Assembly (NCBI GenBank): GCA_944320815.1
Contig: CALUIZ010000010.1
Location: forward strand, 41,223-105,222
DNA: 64,000 bases
Reading direction: 5' to 3'
Source: an uncultured Phocaeicola sp.
Lineage (GTDB): Bacteria; Bacteroidota; Bacteroidia; Bacteroidales; Bacteroidaceae
Part shown: one piece after another, positions 1 through 8,500 of the stretch
Layout: each line of letters begins with the position of its first letter
How positions within the stretch are numbered: position 1 is the first letter of the stretch
Program-made: the position numbers and the translations under genes
The notes under the pieces: generated by a model
The model's input: only the letters and a program-made list of their open reading frames with translations
Told to the model about the DNA's origin: nothing
The model's database searches: none

Positions 1-2
1 TG

Positions 3-983
3 TTTCTGGTGGCGGCGAATCTGCTTTTCGGCTCGGTTGAGATTCCGGTTGAGGCGGTGTGGCATATTTTGAGGGGTGAAGAAGTGGAGAAGTCCAGTTG
101 GGCGTATATTATCTGGGAATCACGCTTTCCCCAGTGTATTACAGCCCTGCTTTGTGGGGCGGCATTGTCTGTTTCCGGACTGATGTTGCAGACCGTGTTC
201 AACAATCCTTTGGCTGATTCGTCTATTTTGGGAATCAGTTCAGGAGCCAGTCTTGGTGTGGCTCTGGTGGTGATGGCCGGAGGAGGTATGGCAGCAGGTG
301 CTTTCAGCATATCCGGTTTCTTTTCTGTGGTGTTCGGTGCATTGGCTGGTGCCGTATTGGTTCTTCTTCTGATTCTTTTTCTGTCATCTTTGATAAAGAG
401 CGGCGTGATGTTGCTTATTGCCGGAATCATGATAGGCTATGTGGTGTCATCGGTGATTTCGCTGCTTAGTTTCTTTTCTGCTTCAGACAATGTGCATTCG
501 TTTGTAGTGTGGGGACTTGGAGACTTCGGTGGAGTGTCGCTTGAACAGCTTCCTGCCTTCAGTTTTTGCATAGCGGCAGGGCTGTTGATGGCCATTCTGC
601 TGGTGAAACCGTTGAATGCGCTGCTTCTGGGGCCGCGTTATGCGGAAAATCTGGGCATCTCCGTCCGCCGTGTGCGCAATCTGTTGTTATTGTCAACCGG
701 AATGTTGACCGCTGTCACAACAGCGTTCTGTGGTCCCATATCTTTTATCGGACTGGCTGTCCCTCATGTGGCGCGCCTTCTGCTGGGCACGTCAAACCAT
801 CATTCGCTGATGCCCGTCACTTTGCTTTGTGGTGCGGCGATGGCTTTGCTTTGCAACCTGCTCTGTGTGCTTCCGGGGGGTAGCGTGGGAGTCATTCCGC
901 TCAATGCAGTTACTCCTGTACTGGGTGCTCCTGTAGTTATCTATGTAATCATCAACCGGCGTAAACTTCAATATTTCAACTGA
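3..983 (+). CDS. FecCD/BtuC-family ABC importer permease (5' end outside window)
   Basis: This is the inner-membrane permease of an iron-siderophore, heme or cobalamin importer. The frame is open to the window edge, so the true start lies upstream. About 324 residues are visible against a usual 330-350, so only a short N-terminal piece is missing. Family features are the stretch VSGLMLQTVFNNPLADSSILGIS, seen near residues 56-78, the region ISFIGLAVPHVAR near 240, and many hydrophobic segments throughout. The stop overlaps the start of the ATPase gene by one base (TGATG), so the two are translationally coupled. The substrate cannot be read from the sequence; B12, heme and siderophore importers share this fold. 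No substrate-binding protein gene is visible in the window, but it may lie upstream. Confidence 0.9.
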   Translation, partial: FLVAANLLFGSVEIPVEAVWHILRGEEVEKSSWAYIIWESRFPQCITALLCGAALSVSGLMLQTVFNNPLADSSILGISSGASLGVALVVMAGGGMAAGAFSISGFFSVVFGALAGAVLVLLLILFLSSLIKSGVMLLIAGIMIGYVVSSVISLLSFFSASDNVHSFVVWGLGDFGGVSLEQLPAFSFCIAAGLLMAILLVKPLNALLLGPRYAENLGISVRRVRNLLLLSTGMLTAVTTAFCGPISFIGLAVPHVARLLLGTSNHHSLMPVTLLCGAAMALLCNLLCVLPGGSVGVIPLNAVTPVLGAPVVIYVIINRRKLQYFN

Positions 984-2014
984 TGAAGGCTCGTGAAGTG
1001 ATTGTGGAAGGAAAGAACCTTTCTGTGGGATATGAAGGCACGCAAAAGAAGATTGTGCATGAGCGTCTGAACTTTCGCTTGTATGGCGGGGAGTTGACAT
1101 GTCTGCTCGGCGCGAACGGGGCAGGAAAGTCTACTTTGCTTCGTACGCTGGCCGCCGCCCAGCCTTTCTTGTCCGGCGGATTGGACTTGATGGGAAGGCC
1201 GGTTGGAAGTTTTTCGGTGAAAGAGCGTTCGCGTCTGATAGGCATAGTGCTGACCGACAAGACTCAGGCCGGAGGGCTGACGGTGCGTGAACTGGTTGCC
1301 TTGGGACGTTATCCGCATACCGGATTTTTTGGCCGGCTGGATGCGCATGACCGCGAGATGGTTGATTATGCTTTGCGGGCGGTAGGAATGACCCATAAAG
1401 CCGATTCATATGTGGCCCGGCTTTCCGATGGGGAGCGTCAGAAAACGATGATAGCCAAAGTGCTGGTGCAGGAGTGTCCTTTGATTCTTCTTGACGAACC
1501 GACGGCTTTTCTCGATGTCGTGAGCCGGATAGAGATTATGTCACTCCTGCGTCGGCTGGCGGTGGAAGAAAGGAAGGCGGTGTTGCTCTCTACCCATGAC
1601 ATCGAGCAGGCATTGGTTCTGTCCGACCGGCTTTGGCTGATGACGGACAAGTACGGCCTAGAATGCGGGTGTACGGAAGACTTGATATTGTCCGGCCGGA
1701 TTGACACTCTTTTTGAATCTCAACCGCATGTCCGTTTCGATTTGATGCACGGGGGATTTTCTCCGGTGGCGGAAGGGAAGAGGCGCATCTGTCTGATTGC
1801 CTCGGATGAAGTGTTGCGACACTGGGCTCAGAATGCGTTGAGCCGTCATGGCTATTTCTGTATAAACTCGTCTCAGACTGATTCTTCCGGTTGCCCTGTA
1901 CTGAAAGTCTTGTCTTCCTGCCGGTTGATTCTTTTTGCCGGAGGAAATGAAATCGTATGTTCTTCTTTCGATGCACTTTTTGATGCTCTCAATGATTGCT
2001 CTGTCACATTTTGA
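983..2014 (+). CDS. ABC importer ATP-binding protein (FecE/HmuV/BtuD type) with C-terminal extension
   Basis: This is the cytoplasmic ATPase that powers the preceding permease. The Walker A motif GANGAGKST is at residues 43-51, the signature LSDGERQK at 147-154, the Walker B motif LILLDEP at 167-173 and the switch histidine at 205 (STHD). The signature has Asp in place of the first Gly of LSGGE. At 343 residues it is about 80-90 longer than the usual 250-260 of this family; the extra part (roughly 250-343) has no domain that I recognise and contains several Cys residues. It overlaps the permease stop by one base. A promoter for the next operon lies across its own 3' end. Confidence 0.9.
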   Translation: MKAREVIVEGKNLSVGYEGTQKKIVHERLNFRLYGGELTCLLGANGAGKSTLLRTLAAAQPFLSGGLDLMGRPVGSFSVKERSRLIGIVLTDKTQAGGLTVRELVALGRYPHTGFFGRLDAHDREMVDYALRAVGMTHKADSYVARLSDGERQKTMIAKVLVQECPLILLDEPTAFLDVVSRIEIMSLLRRLAVEERKAVLLSTHDIEQALVLSDRLWLMTDKYGLECGCTEDLILSGRIDTLFESQPHVRFDLMHGGFSPVAEGKRRICLIASDEVLRHWAQNALSRHGYFCINSSQTDSSGCPVLKVLSSCRLILFAGGNEIVCSSFDALFDALNDCSVTF

Positions 2015-2040
2015 GAATTTTGAATAAATAACTACATTTG
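2010..2040 (+). promoter_or_regulatory. Bacteroidota-type promoter of the GNAT/IbrA/IbrB operon
   Basis: TTTG at 2010-2013 and TACATTTG at 2033-2040 are separated by 19 bases, matching the Bacteroides -33/-7 consensus (TTTG, 19-21, TAnnTTTG). The -33 element touches the stop codon of the ABC ATPase gene. The following ATG is at 2071, so this module probably has its own promoter. Confidence 0.7.
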
Positions 2041-2070
2041 TGACTGGAATTTAATGGAAAATCATCATTT

Positions 2071-2466
2071 ATGACAAAAATAATTCGGCTGAGAGGTACG
2101 GAACCGAAGCTGTATGAGCTGGTGGCTCCGTTAGTGATGAATCCTGCTGTCATCAAATACAACAACCGCTACCCTTTCAAGACGGATGATTCATTTGTGT
2201 GGTTCGTGGCAGTGAAGGATGAATGCGTCGTCGGGTTTATGCCTGTGGAAGTGAAAGGGAAAGTTATGACCATAAACAATTATTATGTAGACCCCTCGTT
2301 GGAGGCGAAGCTTTTTCCGCAGCTTCTGAAAACGGTGGTCAGGAAACTGGATGACGCTGAAGTGCTTCATGCCGTGGTGATGGTCCGCCACGCGGGATAT
2401 TTTGAAGCGGAAGGATTCAAGACCCTGAAAAACTGGAAACTTTATTTGAAAATGGAGAGGCCATGA
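2071..2466 (+). CDS. small GNAT-like acetyltransferase, first gene of the Ibr-type operon
   Basis: A 131-residue protein that looks like a minimal GNAT fold: a beta strand with VVGFMPVEVKGKVMTINNYYV near residues 52-72, a helix (LFPQLLKTVVRKL), and a terminal segment HAGYFEAEGFKTLKNWKLYLKM with the GF ending typical of GNAT proteins. The acceptor is unknown, and the pyrophosphate-binding Q/RxxGxG/A loop is not obvious, so enzymatic activity is uncertain. Its stop overlaps the IbrA-type start by four bases (ATGA at 2463-2466), so the pair is probably translationally coupled. It may be an acyl-transferring partner of the PP-loop and ParB-fold proteins; that is inference from position only. Confidence 0.6.
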   Translation: MTKIIRLRGTEPKLYELVAPLVMNPAVIKYNNRYPFKTDDSFVWFVAVKDECVVGFMPVEVKGKVMTINNYYVDPSLEAKLFPQLLKTVVRKLDDAEVLHAVVMVRHAGYFEAEGFKTLKNWKLYLKMERP

Positions 2467-3752
2467 AGAGCGTGAAGAATGTGTATGAACTGGCTCAGGA
2501 GAGGTTGGACATGCTGTTTAAGGAGTTCGACAATATTTATGTCTCTTTTTCCGGAGGGAAAGACAGCGGTGTGCTGTTGAACTTGTGTGTGGATTATATC
2601 CGCCGGCATAAGCTGAAGAGGAAAATCGGTGTCTTTCATATGGATTATGAGGTGCAGTATAAGATGACGATTGAGTATGTCGACCAGATGCTGGAGGAGA
2701 ACAAGGATATTTTTGATGTTTATCGCATATGTGTGCCCTTCAAAGTGCGTACCTGCACTTCGATGTATCAGAACTACTGGCGTCCTTGGGAGCCGGACAA
2801 GCAGGAAATGTGGGTGAGGAAAATGCCGAAAAATGTGCTGACCGCCGAAGATTTCCCTTTTTTCCGGGATGACATGTGGGATTATGAGTTTCAGTTGCGT
2901 TTTGCGGCATGGCTGCACAAAAAGAACGGAGCTGTGAGGACGGCCTGTCTCGTGGGAATCAGGACGCAGGAAAGCTATAATCGGTGGCGGACCATTTATG
3001 GCGGACTGAAGCAGCAACTTTATCATAATTACCAGTGGAGTTCGAAGATCGCGAACGACGTGTTCAATCTGTACCCGATATACGACTGGAAAACGACCGA
3101 CATATGGATTGCTAACGGCAAGTTCGGATGGAACTACAACAGACTGTATGATTTGTATTACCAGGCTGGGGTTAACCTTGAGCGTCAGCGGGTGGCGAGC
3201 CCGTTTATCTGTGAGGCGATTGAAAGTCTGCGCCTGTATAAAATGATTGACCCTGACACGTGGGGAAAGATGATCGGACGGGTGAACGGAGTCAGTTTTT
3301 CCGGACTTTACGGGGGAACCAAGGCTATGGGGCGCAACTCCATGAAACTGCCGCCCGGACATACATGGAAATCGTTTATGGAATTTCTGTTGTCCACCTT
3401 GCCGGATGAGACAAAGCGCGGCTATTTGTCGAAGTTGCAGACCAGTATCAAGTTCTGGCGCACGAAAGGGGGCTGTCTGGGGGACGAGACGATTCAGAGA
3501 CTCCGGGAACTGAATATCCCCATCGAAGTGCGCAGCAAATCGAACTATAAGACAACCAAGCATCCTGTTCTGATGGAATATCTGGATGACATTGACATTC
3601 CGGAGTTCAGGGAAATACCCACATACAAACGGGTGTGCCTGTGCATTCTGCGCAACGATTATGCCTGCAAGTATATGGGGTTCGCTCTGACGAAGGAAGA
3701 GGTGAAGATGAAGAATTACATATTGCAACAATATAAAGATATATGGACATGA
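2463..3752 (+). CDS. IbrA-type PP-loop ATPase (phosphoadenosine phosphosulfate reductase family, DUF3440)
   Basis: A 429-residue member of the PAPS-reductase/ATP-pyrophosphatase superfamily. The PP-loop SFSGGKDSG lies at residues 28-36, with the adenylation fold following. The region around FHMDYEVQYK (about 59-68) and the C-terminal part (DETKRGYLSKLQ, IKFWRTKGG) match the long DUF3440/IbrA form rather than CysH, which is about 240 residues. Such enzymes activate a substrate by adenylation; in relatives (CysH, DndC, tRNA-thiolation enzymes) this leads to sulfur transfer. In Escherichia coli, IbrA and IbrB were described as activators of eib genes, but their biochemistry is unresolved. The gene overlaps its neighbours on both sides (ATGA upstream, up to 10 bases downstream), so it forms one unit with the GNAT-like and ParB-fold genes. 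Confidence 0.88.
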   Translation: MKSVKNVYELAQERLDMLFKEFDNIYVSFSGGKDSGVLLNLCVDYIRRHKLKRKIGVFHMDYEVQYKMTIEYVDQMLEENKDIFDVYRICVPFKVRTCTSMYQNYWRPWEPDKQEMWVRKMPKNVLTAEDFPFFRDDMWDYEFQLRFAAWLHKKNGAVRTACLVGIRTQESYNRWRTIYGGLKQQLYHNYQWSSKIANDVFNLYPIYDWKTTDIWIANGKFGWNYNRLYDLYYQAGVNLERQRVASPFICEAIESLRLYKMIDPDTWGKMIGRVNGVSFSGLYGGTKAMGRNSMKLPPGHTWKSFMEFLLSTLPDETKRGYLSKLQTSIKFWRTKGGCLGDETIQRLRELNIPIEVRSKSNYKTTKHPVLMEYLDDIDIPEFREIPTYKRVCLCILRNDYACKYMGFALTKEEVKMKNYILQQYKDIWT

Positions 3753-4285
3753 AAAAGTTTAAGAGTCCGGTGTATGATGTGCTGGCGGTGCCGGTGGAGA
3801 AGGTGTGCGCCAACGACTATAATCCGAATGTGGTGGCTCCTCCTGAGATGAAGCTGCTGGAACTTTCCATCTGGGAAGACGGCTTCACGATGCCTTGTGT
3901 CTGTTATCATGACAAGGAGCAGGACAAGTATATTCTTGTGGACGGTTTTCATCGTTATCGTGTGATGCTGACTTCAAAACGGATTTATGAGAGGGAGAAG
4001 GGAATGCTTCCGGTTGTCGTCATCGACAAGGACTTGTCGAACAGGATGGGGTCGACCATCCGTCACAACCGTGCGCGCGGTACGCATGTGGTGGAGCTTA
4101 TGACCAATATCGTGGCCGAGCTGACGAAGGCGGGCATGTCTGACCAGTGGATCATGAAGAATATCGGGATGGACAGGGATGAGCTGCTTCGTCTGAAACA
4201 GATTTCCGGCCTGGCGTCTTTGTTTGCTGACAAGGATTTCTCGATACCGGAGCCGATGATTCCGGCTCCGCGGGATGATGATTGA
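3743..4285 (+). CDS. IbrB-type ParB/sulfiredoxin-fold protein
   Basis: A 180-residue ParB N-terminal-fold protein. The hallmark DGFHRYRV is at residues 67-74 and the phosphate-binding-like segment STIRHNRARGTH at 104-115. A short helical region (MTNIVAELTKAGMSDQWIMKNIGM) follows that resembles the HTH part of ParB. The partner gene for ibrA-like genes is usually of this type, which supports the assignment. The start could be ATG 3743 or ATG 3749; the second would give a four-base ATGA overlap with the upstream stop, the same arrangement as between the first two genes. No DNA-segregation context (parA, parS) is present, so a chromosome-partitioning role is unlikely. A strong terminator follows at 4304-4347. 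Confidence 0.85.
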   Translation: MDMKKFKSPVYDVLAVPVEKVCANDYNPNVVAPPEMKLLELSIWEDGFTMPCVCYHDKEQDKYILVDGFHRYRVMLTSKRIYEREKGMLPVVVIDKDLSNRMGSTIRHNRARGTHVVELMTNIVAELTKAGMSDQWIMKNIGMDRDELLRLKQISGLASLFADKDFSIPEPMIPAPRDDD

Positions 4286-4303
4286 GGCAGCGGGAGACTG
4301 CAT

Positions 4304-4347
4304 AAAAAATGTCCGCTTGTTCCGGTTGGAGCAGGCGGACATTTTTT
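4304..4347. terminator. bidirectional Rho-independent terminator
   Basis: AAAAAATGTCCGC at 4304-4316 pairs with GCGGACATTTTTT at 4335-4347. It has A-runs and T-runs on both sides, so it can serve the Ibr-type operon on the plus strand and the chromate-transporter operon on the minus strand. Its loop resembles one unit of the dispersed 22-bp repeat family described below. Confidence 0.85.
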
Positions 4348-4406
4348 ATGGAATATCCCGCTGTTTTCTGAAGAGGAAAAGGATGTGTATGCCGGAAACG
4401 CTTTTC

Positions 4407-4976
4407 TCAGTAAATCAGATAGCCCAGTATCCCGCAGCCGATTATCAGCATGATGGGGTTGGCCTTGTAGCGGTAGGAAGCGATGAATACCGCAATGAAC
4501 AGAATGGCACTGACAATCTGTTGGGTATGTTCCGTTCCGAAATTCTCTCCATTCATCAGTACCAGTGCGGCGGCGGCCAACAGGCCGACCACTCCCGGAC
4601 GGAGACCGCTGAAAACCGCTTCGACTGCCGGATGCCGCTGATATTTCAGGAAAAAACGGCTGATCAGTATCATGAGTATGAAAGACGGGAGCACGACTGA
4701 AAATGTGGCGATGGCCGACCCCAGTATCCCCATCGCGTGCGAGTAGCCTCCGTTGACGACGGCCACATATCCGACATAAGTGGCTGAATTTATCCCGATC
4801 GGTCCCGGGGTCATCTGGCTGAGAGCGATGATGTCTGTAAAGTCGGACGTGCTGAGCCATCCGTATCTCGTGACCACTTCTCCCTGAATCATGGAAATCA
4901 TGGCATATCCGCCTCCAAACCCGAACAGGCCGATTTTGAAGAACGTGTAGAACAGTTTCAGAAAAAGTATGATCAT
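4407..4976 (-). CDS. chromate transporter (half-size CHR protein), second of a pair
   Basis: A 189-residue membrane protein of the short-chain CHR family, which works as a pair of homologous half-size subunits in the inner membrane. The N-terminal motif FKIGLFGFGGGYAMISMI and the downstream MTPGPIGINSATYVGY segment are typical. I chose the ATG at 4976 because it is preceded by an AGGAGG-like ribosome-binding site and overlaps the previous stop in an ATGA (4973-4976); a longer frame starting at 5111 would run through the upstream gene. The substrate may be chromate, sulfate or another anion; transport is inferred from the family. Co-transcription with the hybrid sensor upstream is likely. Confidence 0.88.
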   Translation of the reverse strand: MIILFLKLFYTFFKIGLFGFGGGYAMISMIQGEVVTRYGWLSTSDFTDIIALSQMTPGPIGINSATYVGYVAVVNGGYSHAMGILGSAIATFSVVLPSFILMILISRFFLKYQRHPAVEAVFSGLRPGVVGLLAAAALVLMNGENFGTEHTQQIVSAILFIAVFIASYRYKANPIMLIIGCGILGYLIY

Positions 4977-5533
4977 TTTTTCTCCTCCTTTCTGTCTTGT
5001 CTGTGCCGGTATCTTCCGTACAAGTATCCTCCCGCCCCGCTGAGGATGATGACATAGATGGGAGAAAAGCCCAGCAGCCATATGAGCAGAGCGGACACGA
5101 CGGGTATCCATATGTTGTATCGGCTGATGCGTGCCGATTTCGCCATCTTGAAGGTGGGGGCGGCTATCAGTGCCACCACGGCCGGGCGGATACCCTTGAA
5201 GATGTTCTCTACCGCCTCAATGTGCTGGAACTGTCTGAAGAACAGAGCGATGCCCAGCATGATGACGAAGGAAGGCAGAATCGTTCCCGCTGCCATCCAG
5301 AATGCCCCCCAGAATCTCCTCAGTTTGTATCCGATGAAGATGGCGATGTTCACGGCAAAGATGCCCGGTACGGTCTGGGCCAGTGCCATCAGGTCGAGAA
5401 AATCTTCCTTGCTGATCCATTTCCGTTTGTCTACCAGGTCGGCTTCTATCAGCGGCACCATGGCATATCCTCCACCGATGGTGAAGAGGCCGATGCGCGT
5501 GAAGATGAGAAATGACTTTAAATAGAAATTCAT
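4973..5533 (-). CDS. chromate transporter (half-size CHR protein), first of a pair
   Basis: A 186-residue half-size CHR protein with the motif FTRIGLFTIGGGYAMVPLI near residues 10-28 and MALAQTVPGIFAVNIAIFIGY near 49-69, followed by several membrane helices. It is clearly paralogous to the next gene, which fits the tandem short-chain CHR arrangement where the two subunits insert in opposite orientation. Its start lies one base after the stop of the hybrid two-component gene, and its end overlaps the next start by four bases, so all three are probably one transcript. The tail KDRKEEKK-like lysine/glutamate stretch is cytoplasmic in character. Confidence 0.88.
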   Translation of the reverse strand: MNFYLKSFLIFTRIGLFTIGGGYAMVPLIEADLVDKRKWISKEDFLDLMALAQTVPGIFAVNIAIFIGYKLRRFWGAFWMAAGTILPSFVIMLGIALFFRQFQHIEAVENIFKGIRPAVVALIAAPTFKMAKSARISRYNIWIPVVSALLIWLLGFSPIYVIILSGAGGYLYGRYRHRQDRKEEKK

Positions 5534-5534
5534 T

Positions 5535-8500
5535 TTATTCTTGTCTTTTTTGATTTTTCATATAAATGCTCGGAGGAACTCCGTAGAATTTCTTGAACGT
5601 GTCGGCAAAATATTTCGGGTCGGCGAACCCCATCCTGTCGGACACTTCCGCCACGGTGTACCGTTGGCTTTTCAGTAGCAGAGCAGCTTCCTGCATGCGG
5701 ATGTTGCGGATGAATTCGGCGGGAGCGGTGCCTGTCAGTGCCTTTATCTTGTTGTAGAAGCTGGTTCGGCTCATGTTCATGGCGGCGCAGAGAATGTCTA
5801 CGTTCAGTTCCTTTCCAAGATTTTCCTTGATGAACTGCACGACGCGCCTTATGAATTCATCATCCAGACTGCTCGGCAATTCCACATCCGTCTCTCCGTT
5901 CGGAAGCGTGGTCACGGCCTTCTGGAACCGCTGGCGCATCAGTTGTCTGTTTTCAAGCAGGTTATGTATGGTTGCCTTCAATATTTTTACATCGAACGGC
6001 TTTGTCAGATACTGGTCGGCGCGTGTCTCCAGCCCCTGCAGAATCTGGTCGTTCCCGCTTAGTGCCGTCAGCAGAATGATAGGAATGTGGCTTGTTTCCA
6101 CGTCACTTTTCAGGGTGCGGCACATTTCGCGTCCGTCCATGACGGGCATCATGATGTCCGAGATAATCAGGTCGGGCTGGTGGGCCTTTGTCTTTCTGAT
6201 GCCGTCTTCTCCGTTCTCCGCCCCTTCCGTATAATATGTATCCGCAAGGTTCTGCATGATGAATCTCCGGAGTGCTTCATTGTCTTCGACCACCAGTACG
6301 TGTGGCATGTCTGCCTTGTCTCCATATGTTTGTGGGGGAAGAGAGGCTTCCGCCTGCATTTTTTCTCCTTTCACTTGCTGTTGCGGCATCGTTGCATCCG
6401 TCATTCCCTCCTTGAACCGATACAGTTTGCTTCTGACCGGGAAGGTCAGCCGGAAACTTGTCCCTTCGTTTTCCGCACTTTCAAAAGAAATTTTTCCTCC
6501 ATGCTTTTCAATCAGCTTGTAAGTAAGCAGCATGCCCACTCCCGAACCGGATTCACCCTGATTGGCAGTGTTGTGCCCTCGGAAAAGATATTTGAAAAGC
6601 TTTTTCTGGTCTTCTTTCGGTATTCCGATGCCTGTATCCTTGATGGTAATTGTCCATGTGTTTTTTCCTGTTTCCACTTTCACAGACACACTTCCTCCCT
6701 GTGGAGTGTATTTGAATGCGTTTGACAGCAGGTTACGAAGGATGGATTCAATTTTTCGGGTATCAATCCATGCCGTCAGTCTGTTGAAGGAAGATTCATA
6801 GCTCAATGCAATGTTCTTCTGTTCTGCATAGTTGTCAAACTGATGCACATAGTTGCTCAGATATTGGTTCAGTTCCACCTCTGTGACATTGATTTCCGAT
6901 GTGTAGAGTTCTTCTTTCTGAAAGTTGATCAGATTTTCGGCCAGTTCAGAGAGAGTGTTTGTACCTTGTATGGCCAGTTTGAGGTTTTCGGTTCCTTGTT
7001 CACTCAGTTTCTCTTTCTGCACTATTTCATCTAGCGGTGCTTTTATAAGCGTCAGTGGAGTTCTGATGTCATGTGCCGCTTGTGTGAAGAAATTGATTTT
7101 TTCTTCTGATATTTTTTTCTCGCGACGTATGTTGAGGTATTTTATGGCTATACAGGCGGCAATGACCAATATGGCCGCATAAATCAGGAAAGCCCAGAAT
7201 GTCAGCCAGAAAGGACGACCCACGATGATTTGCAGTTCGCGTTCTTCTATGATTTCATGGTTGTCGAGGAAGATGCTGCGTACCTTCAGTCTGTAGTTTC
7301 CGGGTGAAAGGTTTGTATAGCGAATCAGTCCGTTTCTGGTGGGGGCCGACCATTGGTCGAAGAAGCCTTCCAACTTCCAGCTGTAGAAGATGCTTTCTTG
7401 TATCTCGTAGTTGATGGACGATACATTCAGCGAGAAAGTGTTCTGGTTGTATTTCAGGTCGATACGGCTGGTCTCGTCAAGCGTTTTGACGAGAGGGGAA
7501 TTCTTCTCCTGCGGGTGTACCGTACGGTACATGATATTGAGATTGGACAATACCATCCGGCTTTTGAAGGCAGTCGGGACCTGTATGGAATCAGAGAACA
7601 TGACGAATCCGTCATTGCTTCCAAGAATGATTTGTCCGTTTCGTGTGTGGGCAGCGGCGGCCGGATTGAAATTGGCGGTCATCAACCCTTGCTCCTTTGT
7701 CCAATTGGCAAATTCGTTCTTCTGCGGATTATAGATGCAGATGCCGTTTTCTGTACCGAGAATGAGATTCTTGTGACTGGCAGGCGCGATGCAGTAAATG
7801 TTGTTTGTTCTCAGTCCACTGTTTTCCGAATGGTAACGTACGGCCTGTTCTGTGAGATTGTCTATCACAAAAAGTCCGTTTTCATGTGTTCCTATGAATG
7901 TCTTTCCTTCAGAAGAATACATCATGTTGACGGACCCGATCTCTTCTGCAGTAGAGACGGCTGTCAGCATTCCGTTTTTCTTGTCGAGCGAGTAAAGTCC
8001 GTTTGTCGTGCCTATCCAGAGTTGCTCCCTGTCACGCTGGGCGATGTAGGTTATCGGATAAGGGGCTGTGTATTCTTTTTTCTCTCCGTTTTTTATAACG
8101 TAGCTTTTCAGACTGTAGAAGCCTCCTGTCCAGACGGTATTGTCGGAATCGCATATGATGCTCCGGATATACTTGTCGGGTGCCTCGCCGGCCTTGATCT
8201 TGTTTTCCTGCTGATAAAGGGTTGCCTCACCTGTGTTTTTGTTGATTACATAAATGCCGCTCATGTATCCTCCTGCCAGTATGTTGCCTGATTCTGTCTG
8301 GCATAGCGACGAGAAGACATGATTCTCATATTGCGGCTGTTTCTCAGCCGTGCAGTAGGTGGTCCATTTCCGGTCTTCAGTGTGGTAACAGCTTACTCCG
8401 TCGTTCGTGGCGAACCAGATGTCTCCATCCCTGTCCTCCATGATATAATTGACACAGTTGTGTGACAGCGAGTTGGGTGTTCCGGTTGCATGTCTTATCC

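Noticed and set aside
2442..3731. 429-codon minus-strand open frame opposite the IbrA-type gene
   Set aside because: It mirrors a clear conserved gene on the plus strand, its translation has no recognisable domain, and long antisense frames are common in this GC-rich codon context.
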